Below are positions 31,457 to 37,928 of a DNA stretch of 37,928 nucleotides, in pieces. Below the pieces are notes generated by a model. That model had not been told where the DNA came from, did no database searches, and saw only the letters and a program-made list of their open reading frames with translations. The first letter of the stretch is position 1; the number at the start of each line of letters is the position of its first letter. The position numbers were made by a program, and so were the translations under genes. Origin of the DNA: an uncultured Alistipes sp. (GTDB lineage Bacteria; Bacteroidota; Bacteroidia; Bacteroidales; Rikenellaceae); the NCBI GenBank assembly GCA_900770635.1, contig CAAGLB010000020.1:1-37928 (forward strand), written 5' to 3'.

Positions 31457-32380
31457 ATGGAAAAGGTAAAAGTTTTGATCATTGGTAGCGGTCCTGCAGG
31501 TTTCACCGCTGCAATCTACACTTCACGTGCTAACCTCTCACCAGTATTGTACGAGGGTATCGAGCCAGGTGGTCAGCTCACAACAACCACCGAGATTGAG
31601 AACTTCCCAGGCTACCCAGAGGGTATCACAGGTACTCTCATGATGGAGGACTTGAAGAAGCAGGCATTGCGCTTTGGTGCTGACGTACGTCGTGGTATCA
31701 TCACTGACATCGACCTCTCGAAGCGTCCATTCAAGGCTGTTGTTGACCACGGGCACGAGATTGAGGCTGATGCTGTTATCGTCTCTACAGGTGCTTCAGC
31801 TAAGTACCTCGGTTTGGAGTCTGAGCAGAAGTATCGTGGTATGGGTGTATCTGCATGTGCTACATGCGACGGCTTCTTCTACCGCAAGAAGGACGTAGCA
31901 GTAGTAGGTGGTGGTGACACTGCTTGTGAGGAGGCTACCTACCTTGCTTCTATCTGCCGTAAGGTATATCTCATCGTTCGTAAGAACTACTTGCGTGCAT
32001 CAAAGGCTATGCAGGAGCGTGTGTTCAACACTCCTAACATCGAGGTATTGTTCGAGCACAACACCGCTGAGGTATTGGGCGACGAGGAGGGCGTAACAGG
32101 TGTACGTGTAGTGAGCACCTCTGGCGAGGAGCGCACACTCGACATCATGGGCTTCTTCCTTGCTATTGGCCACCACCCAAATGTAGAGGTGTTCAAGGGC
32201 CAGTTGGAGCTCGACGAGCAGGGTTACATCAAGGTAGTTCCAGGCACATCAAAGACATCTGTTGAGGGTGTATTTGCTGCTGGCGACGTTAAGGATCCAC
32301 ACTATCGTCAGGCTATCACTGCCGCAGGTTCAGGCTGTATTGCAGCTCTCGACTGCGAGCGTTGGTTGCTTGCTCAGTAA
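31457..32380 (+). CDS. trxB: Thioredoxin reductase
   Basis: The 307-residue flavoprotein reduces thioredoxin with NADPH. The FAD-binding motif is GSGPAG (10-15), with the blocks GGQLTTTTEIENFPGYPEGI. The redox pair is C134/C137 in SACATCDGFF. The NADPH motif is VVGGGDTACEEA and the C-terminal FAD motif GVFAAGDVKD. Length matches the family. Codon use is strongly biased (GGT, GCT, CGT, TCT/TCA), unlike the flanking genes, which suggests it is expressed highly. Confidence 0.97.
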   Translation: MEKVKVLIIGSGPAGFTAAIYTSRANLSPVLYEGIEPGGQLTTTTEIENFPGYPEGITGTLMMEDLKKQALRFGADVRRGIITDIDLSKRPFKAVVDHGHEIEADAVIVSTGASAKYLGLESEQKYRGMGVSACATCDGFFYRKKDVAVVGGGDTACEEATYLASICRKVYLIVRKNYLRASKAMQERVFNTPNIEVLFEHNTAEVLGDEEGVTGVRVVSTSGEERTLDIMGFFLAIGHHPNVEVFKGQLELDEQGYIKVVPGTSKTSVEGVFAAGDVKDPHYRQAITAAGSGCIAALDCERWLLAQ

Positions 32381-32400
32381 TCGGGTAACAAACTACCATA

Positions 32401-33321
32401 ATGGCATTTACAGTTACCATACTTGGTAATTCATCTGCCAAACCTACACCTAACGCTCACCCATCATCGCAAGTAGTAAATCTCAACGAGCAATACTACT
32501 TGGTGGATGCTGGCGAGGGTGTACAACAGCAGCTCATAAGGCGTGGCATAAATCCGCTACGCCTTAGGGCTGTTTTCATCTCGCACCTACATGGCGACCA
32601 CTGCTTCGGGCTCTTTCCGCTCATCGCAACCCTCGGCCTCGAGGGCAAGCGCACACCACTCGACGTGTATGCGCCAGCGCCTATGGGCGAGATATTAGAG
32701 TATCATCGTCGCTACTTCTGGGACGACCTTCCCTACGAGGTTAAGTGGCACGAAGTGCGCACCACTGAGCACCAAATAATCATGGAGAACAGCACCTTAG
32801 AGGTGTGGAGTATCCCCCTTCGACATCGAGTACCCACTGCGGGCTACCTCTTCAAAGAGAAGCAGCCAGGGCTAAATGTCGAGAAGTATAAAATCGAAAA
32901 ATACGGGCTCTCGATAGCCGAGATTGTTGCGGCCAAGCGTGGCGAGGACATCATGCGTGATGGCGAGCGCATAGCTAACGAGGAGCTAACATATATTCCA
33001 TATAAGGCACGTTCATACGCCTACCTTTCCGACACCAACTACTCGGCACGTGCTGCCGAGAGAGTCAAGGGCGTAGACCTGCTCTACCACGAAACAACAT
33101 ACTCGGAGCGTGATGCCATGATAGCCAAGGGGCGTGGCCACTCAACGACACACGACGCAGCTAAGGTAGCGCTCAAGGCTGAGGCTAAGCGCCTGATTAT
33201 AGGCCACTTCTCGTCACGCTACAAAGATCTCGAGCAGCTTCAAGAGGAGTGCCGAGAGATATTTGCCGAGACATATATTGCCCATGAGGGCGAAACATTT
33301 ACCATTGAGGAACGACGATGA
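32401..33321 (+). CDS. rnz: Ribonuclease Z
   Basis: The 306-residue metallo-beta-lactamase-fold endonuclease processes tRNA 3' ends. The zinc motif is SHLHGDHCFG (H62, H64, D66, H67). Other signatures are PLRHRVPTAGYLFKE and YLSDTNYS (metal Asp), with GHSTTHDAA (an RNase Z block) and IIGHFSSRY carrying the last His. It is relevant that the window's tRNA genes do not encode CCA. It overlaps the next gene by 4 bp (ATGA), so translation is coupled. Confidence 0.95.
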   Translation: MAFTVTILGNSSAKPTPNAHPSSQVVNLNEQYYLVDAGEGVQQQLIRRGINPLRLRAVFISHLHGDHCFGLFPLIATLGLEGKRTPLDVYAPAPMGEILEYHRRYFWDDLPYEVKWHEVRTTEHQIIMENSTLEVWSIPLRHRVPTAGYLFKEKQPGLNVEKYKIEKYGLSIAEIVAAKRGEDIMRDGERIANEELTYIPYKARSYAYLSDTNYSARAAERVKGVDLLYHETTYSERDAMIAKGRGHSTTHDAAKVALKAEAKRLIIGHFSSRYKDLEQLQEECREIFAETYIAHEGETFTIEERR

Positions 33322-34055
33322 CAAAGGCCGAGATTCTGTTTGTACGTTCGCTTGCCGACAAGCGCACACGTGATGCCGAGCACCTGTTTGTTGCCGAGGG
33401 CTATAAACTTGTTGACGAGATTCGCCAATCGAAACTTCGCATACGTACCATATATACCACACGCAACGATGTTGTGGGCCACAATGTTGTGCTCGTCGAC
33501 AAACGAGAGATGGAGCGCATATCGCAACTTAACACCGCCTCAGACATCCTTGCCGTTGTCGAGCAACCCCGTTATACCCTATCGTTAAAAGACCTAAAAT
33601 CAAAGCTTTCACTCGCTTTGGACGGTGTGCAAAACCCTGGCAATATGGGTACTATTGTACGCCTCGCCGACTGGTTTGGCATCGACCACATCATCTGTTC
33701 ACGCGAGTGCGCCGACCTCTACAACCCTAAGGTTGTACAGGCCACGATGGGAGCACTTTTGCGTGTTAAGGTGCATTATGTCGACAACCTTAGCTCGCTA
33801 CTTGGCGAAGCAAAAAGAGCGGGCATGGCAATCTATGGCACACTCCTCGATGGCAACAACATCTACCACGAAACACTCTCTGAGGAGGGCATCATCGTCA
33901 TGGGCAACGAGGGACGTGGCCTTAGCGACGAGTGCCGCAACACGCTGACACACAAACTTCTCATTCCGCCCTACCCTGCCGATGCACCCACATCAGAGTC
34001 GCTAAACGTCGCTATGGCAACGGGCATCATCCTATCGGAGTTTAGACGCAAATAG
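33318..34055 (+). CDS. SpoU/TrmH-family RNA 2'-O-methyltransferase
   Basis: The 245-residue SPOUT methyltransferase has an N-terminal RNA-binding domain (KAEILFVRSLADKRTRDAEHLFVAEGYKLVDEI). The C-terminal knotted domain carries NPGNMGTIVRLADWFGI (motif 1), IIVMGNEGRGLSDE (motif 2) and PTSESLNVAMATGIILSEFR (motif 3), the SAM-binding knot. The exact target (an rRNA or tRNA ribose) is not defined; RlmB-like is possible. It overlaps rnz by 4 bp. The long hairpin at 34074-34130 ends this transcription unit. Confidence 0.9.
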   Translation: MTKAEILFVRSLADKRTRDAEHLFVAEGYKLVDEIRQSKLRIRTIYTTRNDVVGHNVVLVDKREMERISQLNTASDILAVVEQPRYTLSLKDLKSKLSLALDGVQNPGNMGTIVRLADWFGIDHIICSRECADLYNPKVVQATMGALLRVKVHYVDNLSSLLGEAKRAGMAIYGTLLDGNNIYHETLSEEGIIVMGNEGRGLSDECRNTLTHKLLIPPYPADAPTSESLNVAMATGIILSEFRRK

Positions 34056-34073
34056 AGGGCTTGCGTAGCTAAT

Positions 34074-34130
34074 AAAAGTTATGCAAAGGCGTAAATATTT
34101 TATTGATATTTGCGTTTTTGCATAACTTTT
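34074..34130. terminator. Long perfect hairpin, bidirectional terminator, overlapping the pdxA promoter
   Basis: AAAAGTTATGCAAA (34074-34087) pairs perfectly with TTTGCATAACTTTT (34117-34130). Inside, CGTAAATAT 34090-34098 pairs with ATATTTGCG 34106-34114 with one G-T. The A-rich left and T-rich right ends allow termination in both directions. Confidence 0.8.
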
Positions 34131-34140
34131 TCTATATTTG
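34109..34140 (+). promoter_or_regulatory. Promoter of pdxA, partly inside the hairpin
   Basis: TTTG at 34109-34112, a 20-nt spacer and TATATTTG at 34133-34140. The -33 box lies in the right arm of the preceding hairpin. The predicted start near 34147 leaves about 16 nt before the ATG at 34163, which also decides that start over the ATG at 34103. Confidence 0.75.
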
Positions 34141-34162
34141 TACTTTATTAGCACAGAATATT

Positions 34163-35254
34163 ATGAGCAACAAGCTAAAAATAGGTATAACTCAGGGCGA
34201 CACTAACGGCATCGGATGGGAGGTAATCCTCAAAATATTTGCTGGTGGTCACCTCGCTGAGCTATTCACCCCAGTAATATATGGTTCCGAGTCGGCAGCA
34301 CACCACTACCTCAAAATGCTAAAACTCGAAGAGCCCGTACACTTCAACATCGTTGATTGTGCCGAGCATGCTACATCGGACAAGGTGAACCTTGTGGAGT
34401 GTTGCGATAAGAACCTTAGCATAACACCTGGCAAGCCATCGAAAGCAGGTGGTGAGGCTGCTGCTGCAGCACTTCGTCGTGCCATCGATGAGCTTAAAGC
34501 TGGCGAGATTGACGCCTTGGTAACAGCACCTATCGACAAGGAGATGATCCAGAGCGCCGACTTCCAATATACTGGCCACACCGAGTTCTTAGCCAAGGAG
34601 CTCGATGGCGAACCTATGATGATTATGACCTCGGAGCTTATGCGTGTAGGCCTTGTTACCATCCACGTCCCTGTGTCGGAGGTGGCATCAAAGCTCTCGA
34701 AGGAGCTTATCGTCGAGCGCATCAAGCAGATTAACTCGTCTATGCGTGAGGACTTTGGCGTGGTGCGTCCTAAGGTAGCTGTGTTGGCCCTCAACCCACA
34801 TGCTGGCGACGGAGGTCTGCTCGGCAAGGAGGAGCAGGATATCATCAAGCCCGCCATTGTCGAGGCTTATGAGCAGGGCATCTTAGCATTCGGTCCATTC
34901 GCCTCTGACGGCTTCTTCGCTTCGGGACAGTTCAAGAAGTACGACGCTGTGTTGGCTATGTACCACGACCAGGGCTTGGCACCATTCAAGACTCTTACGC
35001 CCGATGGCGTTAACTTCACCGCATCGCTTAGCGAGGTGCGCACATCGCCCGACCATGGTGTAGCCTACGACATCGCTGGCAAGGGCATTGCCGACGAGCA
35101 GGCTATGCGTAACGCCATATATGAGGCCATTGACATCGTGCGTCGCAGACGCCAGTGGCAGGAGTGGAACGAGAATCCTTTGGAGCACTTCGAGAGAGAG
35201 AAAGGTCGTGACATCTCGATCAAGGATCTGCCTGAGCAGGAGCACAACGACTAA
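34163..35254 (+). CDS. pdxA: 4-hydroxythreonine-4-phosphate dehydrogenase
   Basis: The 363-residue NAD-dependent enzyme oxidises 4-phosphohydroxy-L-threonine in the DXP-dependent pyridoxal phosphate pathway. Signatures are KIGITQGDTNGIGWEVILK at the start, DALVTAPIDKEMI, TGHTEFLA (metal His), LNPHAGDGGLLGKEE and MYHDQGLAPFKTL (metal His), with TSPDHGVAYDIAGKG. Length is slightly above the family norm, with a charged C-terminal tail. Start 34163 is supported by the promoter at 34109-34140. Confidence 0.96.
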   Translation: MSNKLKIGITQGDTNGIGWEVILKIFAGGHLAELFTPVIYGSESAAHHYLKMLKLEEPVHFNIVDCAEHATSDKVNLVECCDKNLSITPGKPSKAGGEAAAAALRRAIDELKAGEIDALVTAPIDKEMIQSADFQYTGHTEFLAKELDGEPMMIMTSELMRVGLVTIHVPVSEVASKLSKELIVERIKQINSSMREDFGVVRPKVAVLALNPHAGDGGLLGKEEQDIIKPAIVEAYEQGILAFGPFASDGFFASGQFKKYDAVLAMYHDQGLAPFKTLTPDGVNFTASLSEVRTSPDHGVAYDIAGKGIADEQAMRNAIYEAIDIVRRRRQWQEWNENPLEHFEREKGRDISIKDLPEQEHND

Positions 35255-35265
35255 CAAGGACTACG

Positions 35266-35481
35266 ATGAACACACAAAAAAACTTGTGGTTAGGAGTGAT
35301 ACTTTCTGCCACAGTACTCGGACTCGCTGTAGTCTACATCCTCAACAGCTGGCTGCCTCAGGATACATTAGACTGGGCACTGTTTGCAGCCGTAGCGCTT
35401 ATTGCCATTCGCTCGGTGGTGCGCATTGCAGCATTGGCTAAGCAGGCGAGCGAGAACGACAAAGAGAACAAAGATAGATAA
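35266..35481 (+). CDS. Small two-span membrane protein
   Basis: The 71-residue protein has two hydrophobic segments (about 7-27, LWLGVILSATVLGLAVVYIL; about 36-57, LDWALFAAVALIAIRSVVRIAAL) separated by a short WLPQDT turn. A charged tail (KQASENDKENKDR) follows. It lies 11 bp after pdxA and is followed by a 91-bp gap before thrS, so it belongs to the pdxA unit. The family is not recognised and the function is unknown. The consistent two-span topology and operon position make it likely to be real. Confidence 0.7.
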   Translation: MNTQKNLWLGVILSATVLGLAVVYILNSWLPQDTLDWALFAAVALIAIRSVVRIAALAKQASENDKENKDR

Positions 35482-35572
35482 AGACAACGAGTGCAGCTGA
35501 GTAGTAATCCGTCTCGTCATTGTGGAGCTACGAAGGCACTCACAAATAATAACTTAATAAACAACGAAAATC

Positions 35573-37513
35573 ATGGTTAAAGTAACCTTTCCCGATGGCT
35601 CAGTAAGAGAGTTTGCCAAAGGGACAACTGCCTATCAGGTGGCAGAGAGCATCAGCCCTCGTTTAGCTGCTGACTCACTTGCAGCCGAGGTAAATGGCGC
35701 AACAGTAGATATGATGCGCCCTATCGATTGTGACTGCACAATCAAATTCTTCAAGTGGGACGATGCTGAGGGTAAGCACGCCTTCTGGCACACATCATCA
35801 CACCTCTTGGCCGAGGCGTTGGAGGCTCTCTACCCTGGCATCAAGTTTGGTATCGGTCCTGCTATCGACAATGGTTTCTACTACGACGTAGATTCGCCAG
35901 TGGCTATCACCGAGGCTGACCTCGAGACTATCGAGAAGAAGATGGTGGAGCTATCACGCAACAAGGAGGAGTTGGTACGCACCGAGGTATCTAAGGCCGA
36001 GGCTCTAAAGACCTTCACCGAGAAGGGCGACCAGTATAAGGTAGAGCTTATCACCGACCTCGAGGACGGCACAATCTCGTTCTACACTAATGGTGCATTT
36101 ACCGACCTATGTCGTGGTCCACATATCCCTAACACAGGCTACATCAAGGCTATTAAGCTTACCTCTATCGCAGGTGCTTACTGGCGTGGTAACGAGAAGA
36201 ACAAAATGCTTACACGTATCTATGGCGTATCGTTCCCTAAGAAGTCGATGCTCGACGAGCACCTCGCAATGTTGGAGGAGGCTAAGAAGCGTGACCACCG
36301 TAAGCTCGGCAAGGATCTCGAGTTGTTCATGTTCTCGCAGCGTGTAGGCCAGGGCCTTCCTATGTGGTTGCCTAAGGGTGCTGAGCTCCGCGACCGCCTC
36401 GAGCGCTTCCTTCGTCAGATTCAGAAGGAGTATGGCTATCAGCAGGTTATCACTCCACATATCGGTAACAAGGACCTCTACGTTACCTCAGGCCACTACG
36501 CAAAGTATGGCAAGGACTCGTTCCAGCCTATCCACACTCCATTCGAGGGCGAGGAGTATCTCTTGAAGCCTATGAACTGTCCTCACCACTGCGAGATCTA
36601 CCGCTCTAAGCCTCGCTCATACAAGGATCTTCCTGTACGTTTAGCTGAGTTCGGTACTGTATATCGCTACGAGCAGTCTGGCGAGTTGCACGGTCTTACA
36701 CGTGTACGCTCGTTCACTCAGGACGATGCTCACCTCTTCGTACGTCCAGACCAATTGTTAGAGGAGTTCGAGAAGGTTATCGACATCGTATTGTATATCT
36801 TCCGCACCTTGAAGTTCGACAACTACACAGCGCAGATCTCGTTGCGTGATCCTAACAACACCGAGAAGTATATCGGCTCGGACGAGAACTGGGCAAAGGC
36901 TGAGGGCGCTATCATCCAGGCATGTAAGGAGAAGGGCCTCAACACTACTGTTGAGCTTGGCGAGGCAGCATTCTACGGTCCTAAGCTCGACTTCATGGTT
37001 AAGGATGCGTTGGGACGTAGCTGGCAGCTCGGTACTATCCAGGTTGACTACAACCTTCCTGAGCGTTTCGACCTCACATATAAGGGCTCAGACGACAAGC
37101 TCCACCGTCCTATCATGATTCACCGTGCGCCATTCGGCTCTATGGAGCGCTTCGTGGCAGTGTTGTTGGAGCACACAGCAGGTAAGTTCCCATTGTGGCT
37201 CACACCTGACCAGTGCGTGGTATTGCCTATCTCAGAGAAGTACAACGAGTATGCTGAGAAGGTTGTTAAGGAACTCAACAAGCATGACATCCGCACACAG
37301 ATTGATGATCGTAACGAGAAGATCGGCCGTAAGATTCGTGACAACGAGCTTAAACGTATCCCATACTTGCTCATCGTAGGCGAGAAGGAGGCCGAGGATG
37401 GCAAGGTATCGGTACGTGCTCAGGGCGACGGCGACAAGGGTCAAATGACTATTGCCGAGTTCGCTGAGTTCATGAAGGAGCTTGTAGCAAAGGAGATCGA
37501 AGCAAACAAATAA
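35573..37513 (+). CDS. thrS: Threonine-tRNA ligase
   Basis: The 646-residue class II synthetase charges tRNA-Thr. The TGS domain is at 1-60 (VTFPDGSVREFAKGTTAYQVAESI). The editing domain has HTSSH (H73/H77) and RGPHIPNTG. The catalytic core has KPMNCPHHCEIY (zinc Cys), RLAEFGTVYRYEQSGELHGLTRVRSFTQDDAH (motif 2) and HRAPFGSMERFVAVLLEH (motif 3). The anticodon-binding domain is at the C-terminus (QCVVLPISEKYNEYAEKVVKEL). Codon use is strongly biased. It is followed by infC as in the widespread thrS-infC-rpmI-rplT operon. Confidence 0.98.
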   Translation: MVKVTFPDGSVREFAKGTTAYQVAESISPRLAADSLAAEVNGATVDMMRPIDCDCTIKFFKWDDAEGKHAFWHTSSHLLAEALEALYPGIKFGIGPAIDNGFYYDVDSPVAITEADLETIEKKMVELSRNKEELVRTEVSKAEALKTFTEKGDQYKVELITDLEDGTISFYTNGAFTDLCRGPHIPNTGYIKAIKLTSIAGAYWRGNEKNKMLTRIYGVSFPKKSMLDEHLAMLEEAKKRDHRKLGKDLELFMFSQRVGQGLPMWLPKGAELRDRLERFLRQIQKEYGYQQVITPHIGNKDLYVTSGHYAKYGKDSFQPIHTPFEGEEYLLKPMNCPHHCEIYRSKPRSYKDLPVRLAEFGTVYRYEQSGELHGLTRVRSFTQDDAHLFVRPDQLLEEFEKVIDIVLYIFRTLKFDNYTAQISLRDPNNTEKYIGSDENWAKAEGAIIQACKEKGLNTTVELGEAAFYGPKLDFMVKDALGRSWQLGTIQVDYNLPERFDLTYKGSDDKLHRPIMIHRAPFGSMERFVAVLLEHTAGKFPLWLTPDQCVVLPISEKYNEYAEKVVKELNKHDIRTQIDDRNEKIGRKIRDNELKRIPYLLIVGEKEAEDGKVSVRAQGDGDKGQMTIAEFAEFMKELVAKEIEANK

Positions 37514-37542
37514 AAAATACGTCTAACTAACAATTAACTAAT

Positions 37543-37928
37543 TTGGCAGGACAATATCCATTCCGCCCACGCCCACAGGCGCAGGGGAATAACCAGCAGC
37601 AAAACCAGCAAAACCAGCAACAGCGTGACCAGCGTGGTCGTCGCCCACAGCAGGAGAATCCCAACCGCATCAACGACGAGATCACAGCACCAACAGTGCG
37701 TGTCGTAGGTGAGAATGTTGAGCCTAACCTCGTGCTTCCTATCAAGGAGGCTATCCGTCTTGCGGACGAGATGGAGCTCGACTTGATTGAGATTTCGCCT
37801 AAGGCTGAGCCTCCAGTATGCCGTATTGCCGACTACCAGAAGTTCCTCTATCAGCAGAAGAAGAAGGCTAAGGAGATCAAGGCAAAGCAGGTTAAGGTTG
37901 TCATCAAGGAGATTCGTTTTGGTCCACA
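37543..37928 (+). CDS. infC: Translation initiation factor IF-3 (cut by window end)
   Basis: The frame starts with TTG at 37543, 29 bp after thrS. The only in-frame upstream stop (TAA 37528-37530) leaves no ATG or GTG, so a rare start codon is required. IF-3 genes in other bacteria also use rare start codons, which allows IF-3 to limit its own synthesis. The first about 40 residues are a Gln/Asn/Arg/Pro-rich extension (AGQYPFRPRPQAQGNNQQ, then repeated QNQQ and RGRRPQQ) not present in the compact E. coli protein. Then RINDEITAPTVRVVGEN, LPIKEAIRLADEMELDLIEISPKAEPPVCRIADYQKF and KEIRFGP give the IF-3 N-domain and linker. The C-domain is outside the window. Confidence 0.93.
   Translation, partial: MAGQYPFRPRPQAQGNNQQQNQQNQQQRDQRGRRPQQENPNRINDEITAPTVRVVGENVEPNLVLPIKEAIRLADEMELDLIEISPKAEPPVCRIADYQKFLYQQKKKAKEIKAKQVKVVIKEIRFGP

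Overview
The window is a chromosomal segment of a Bacteroidota (order Bacteroidales) bacterium. Three signs point this way. At least nine promoters match the Bacteroidota pattern TTTG-N18..21-TAnnTTTG. The primary sigma factor is the short 286-residue type without region 1.1. Several proteins are Bacteroidota-typical families: the GGGtGRT protein, a DUF4954-type protein and a Bacteroides-like glutamate decarboxylase. A Rikenellaceae/Alistipes-like genome is plausible from composition and gene content, but this is an impression and not shown.

Layout, left to right. 1-202: tail of an unknown gene with a terminator. 672-2408: a strongly codon-biased pair, a NifU-like Fe-S scaffold and the GGGtGRT protein. 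2409-5190: an AT-rich accessory block with a DUF2971 protein, a promoter- and terminator-equipped structured RNA and a tail-anchored zinc-ribbon protein. It is bounded by a 147-bp direct duplication of the 3' end of the GGGtGRT gene. 5276-5664: a diverged repeat, a tRNA-Thr fragment and tRNA-Thr. 5779-10122 (minus): MFS transporter, TPR protein and era. 10353-10590: a roughly 200-nt rod-shaped RNA candidate resembling 6S RNA. 10637-12627: lipoprotein and gadB. 12731-13109: tRNA-Pro with a duplicated 3' half. 13449-15496: rpoD and a secreted 78-bp-repeat protein, each followed by the same unusual hairpin element. 15664-17859 (minus): ahpF and ahpC. 18240: a PfkB kinase. 19410-27112 (minus): tgt, lptF/G, an mqnE-PASTA fusion, rluD and ygiQ. 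27299-37928 (plus): a GT2-like protein, an ECF sigma factor, rsmG, a DUF4954-type gene, trxB, rnz, an SpoU methyltransferase, pdxA, a small membrane protein, thrS and infC (cut by the window end).

Most genes are housekeeping. Oxidative-stress defence is represented by ahpC/ahpF and trxB, acid resistance by gadB, menaquinone synthesis by mqnE, RNA modification and processing by tgt, rluD, rsmG, rnz and the SpoU methyltransferase, and translation by thrS-infC. tgt, lptF/G, mqnE-PASTA and rluD are tightly packed and probably one operon starting at the promoter at 27131-27162. The plus-strand run starts at the divergent promoter at 27241-27272 and is re-initiated before pdxA by a promoter buried in a long hairpin.

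The most unusual material is non-coding. A roughly 95-125-bp element starts exactly at the stop codons of three unrelated genes and has a conserved flank and GTAC loop but different stems. One copy sits at the exact breakpoint of the GGGtGRT duplication. The two structured RNA candidates, the MqnE-PASTA fusion and the broken tRNA-Pro copy are the other items worth checking.
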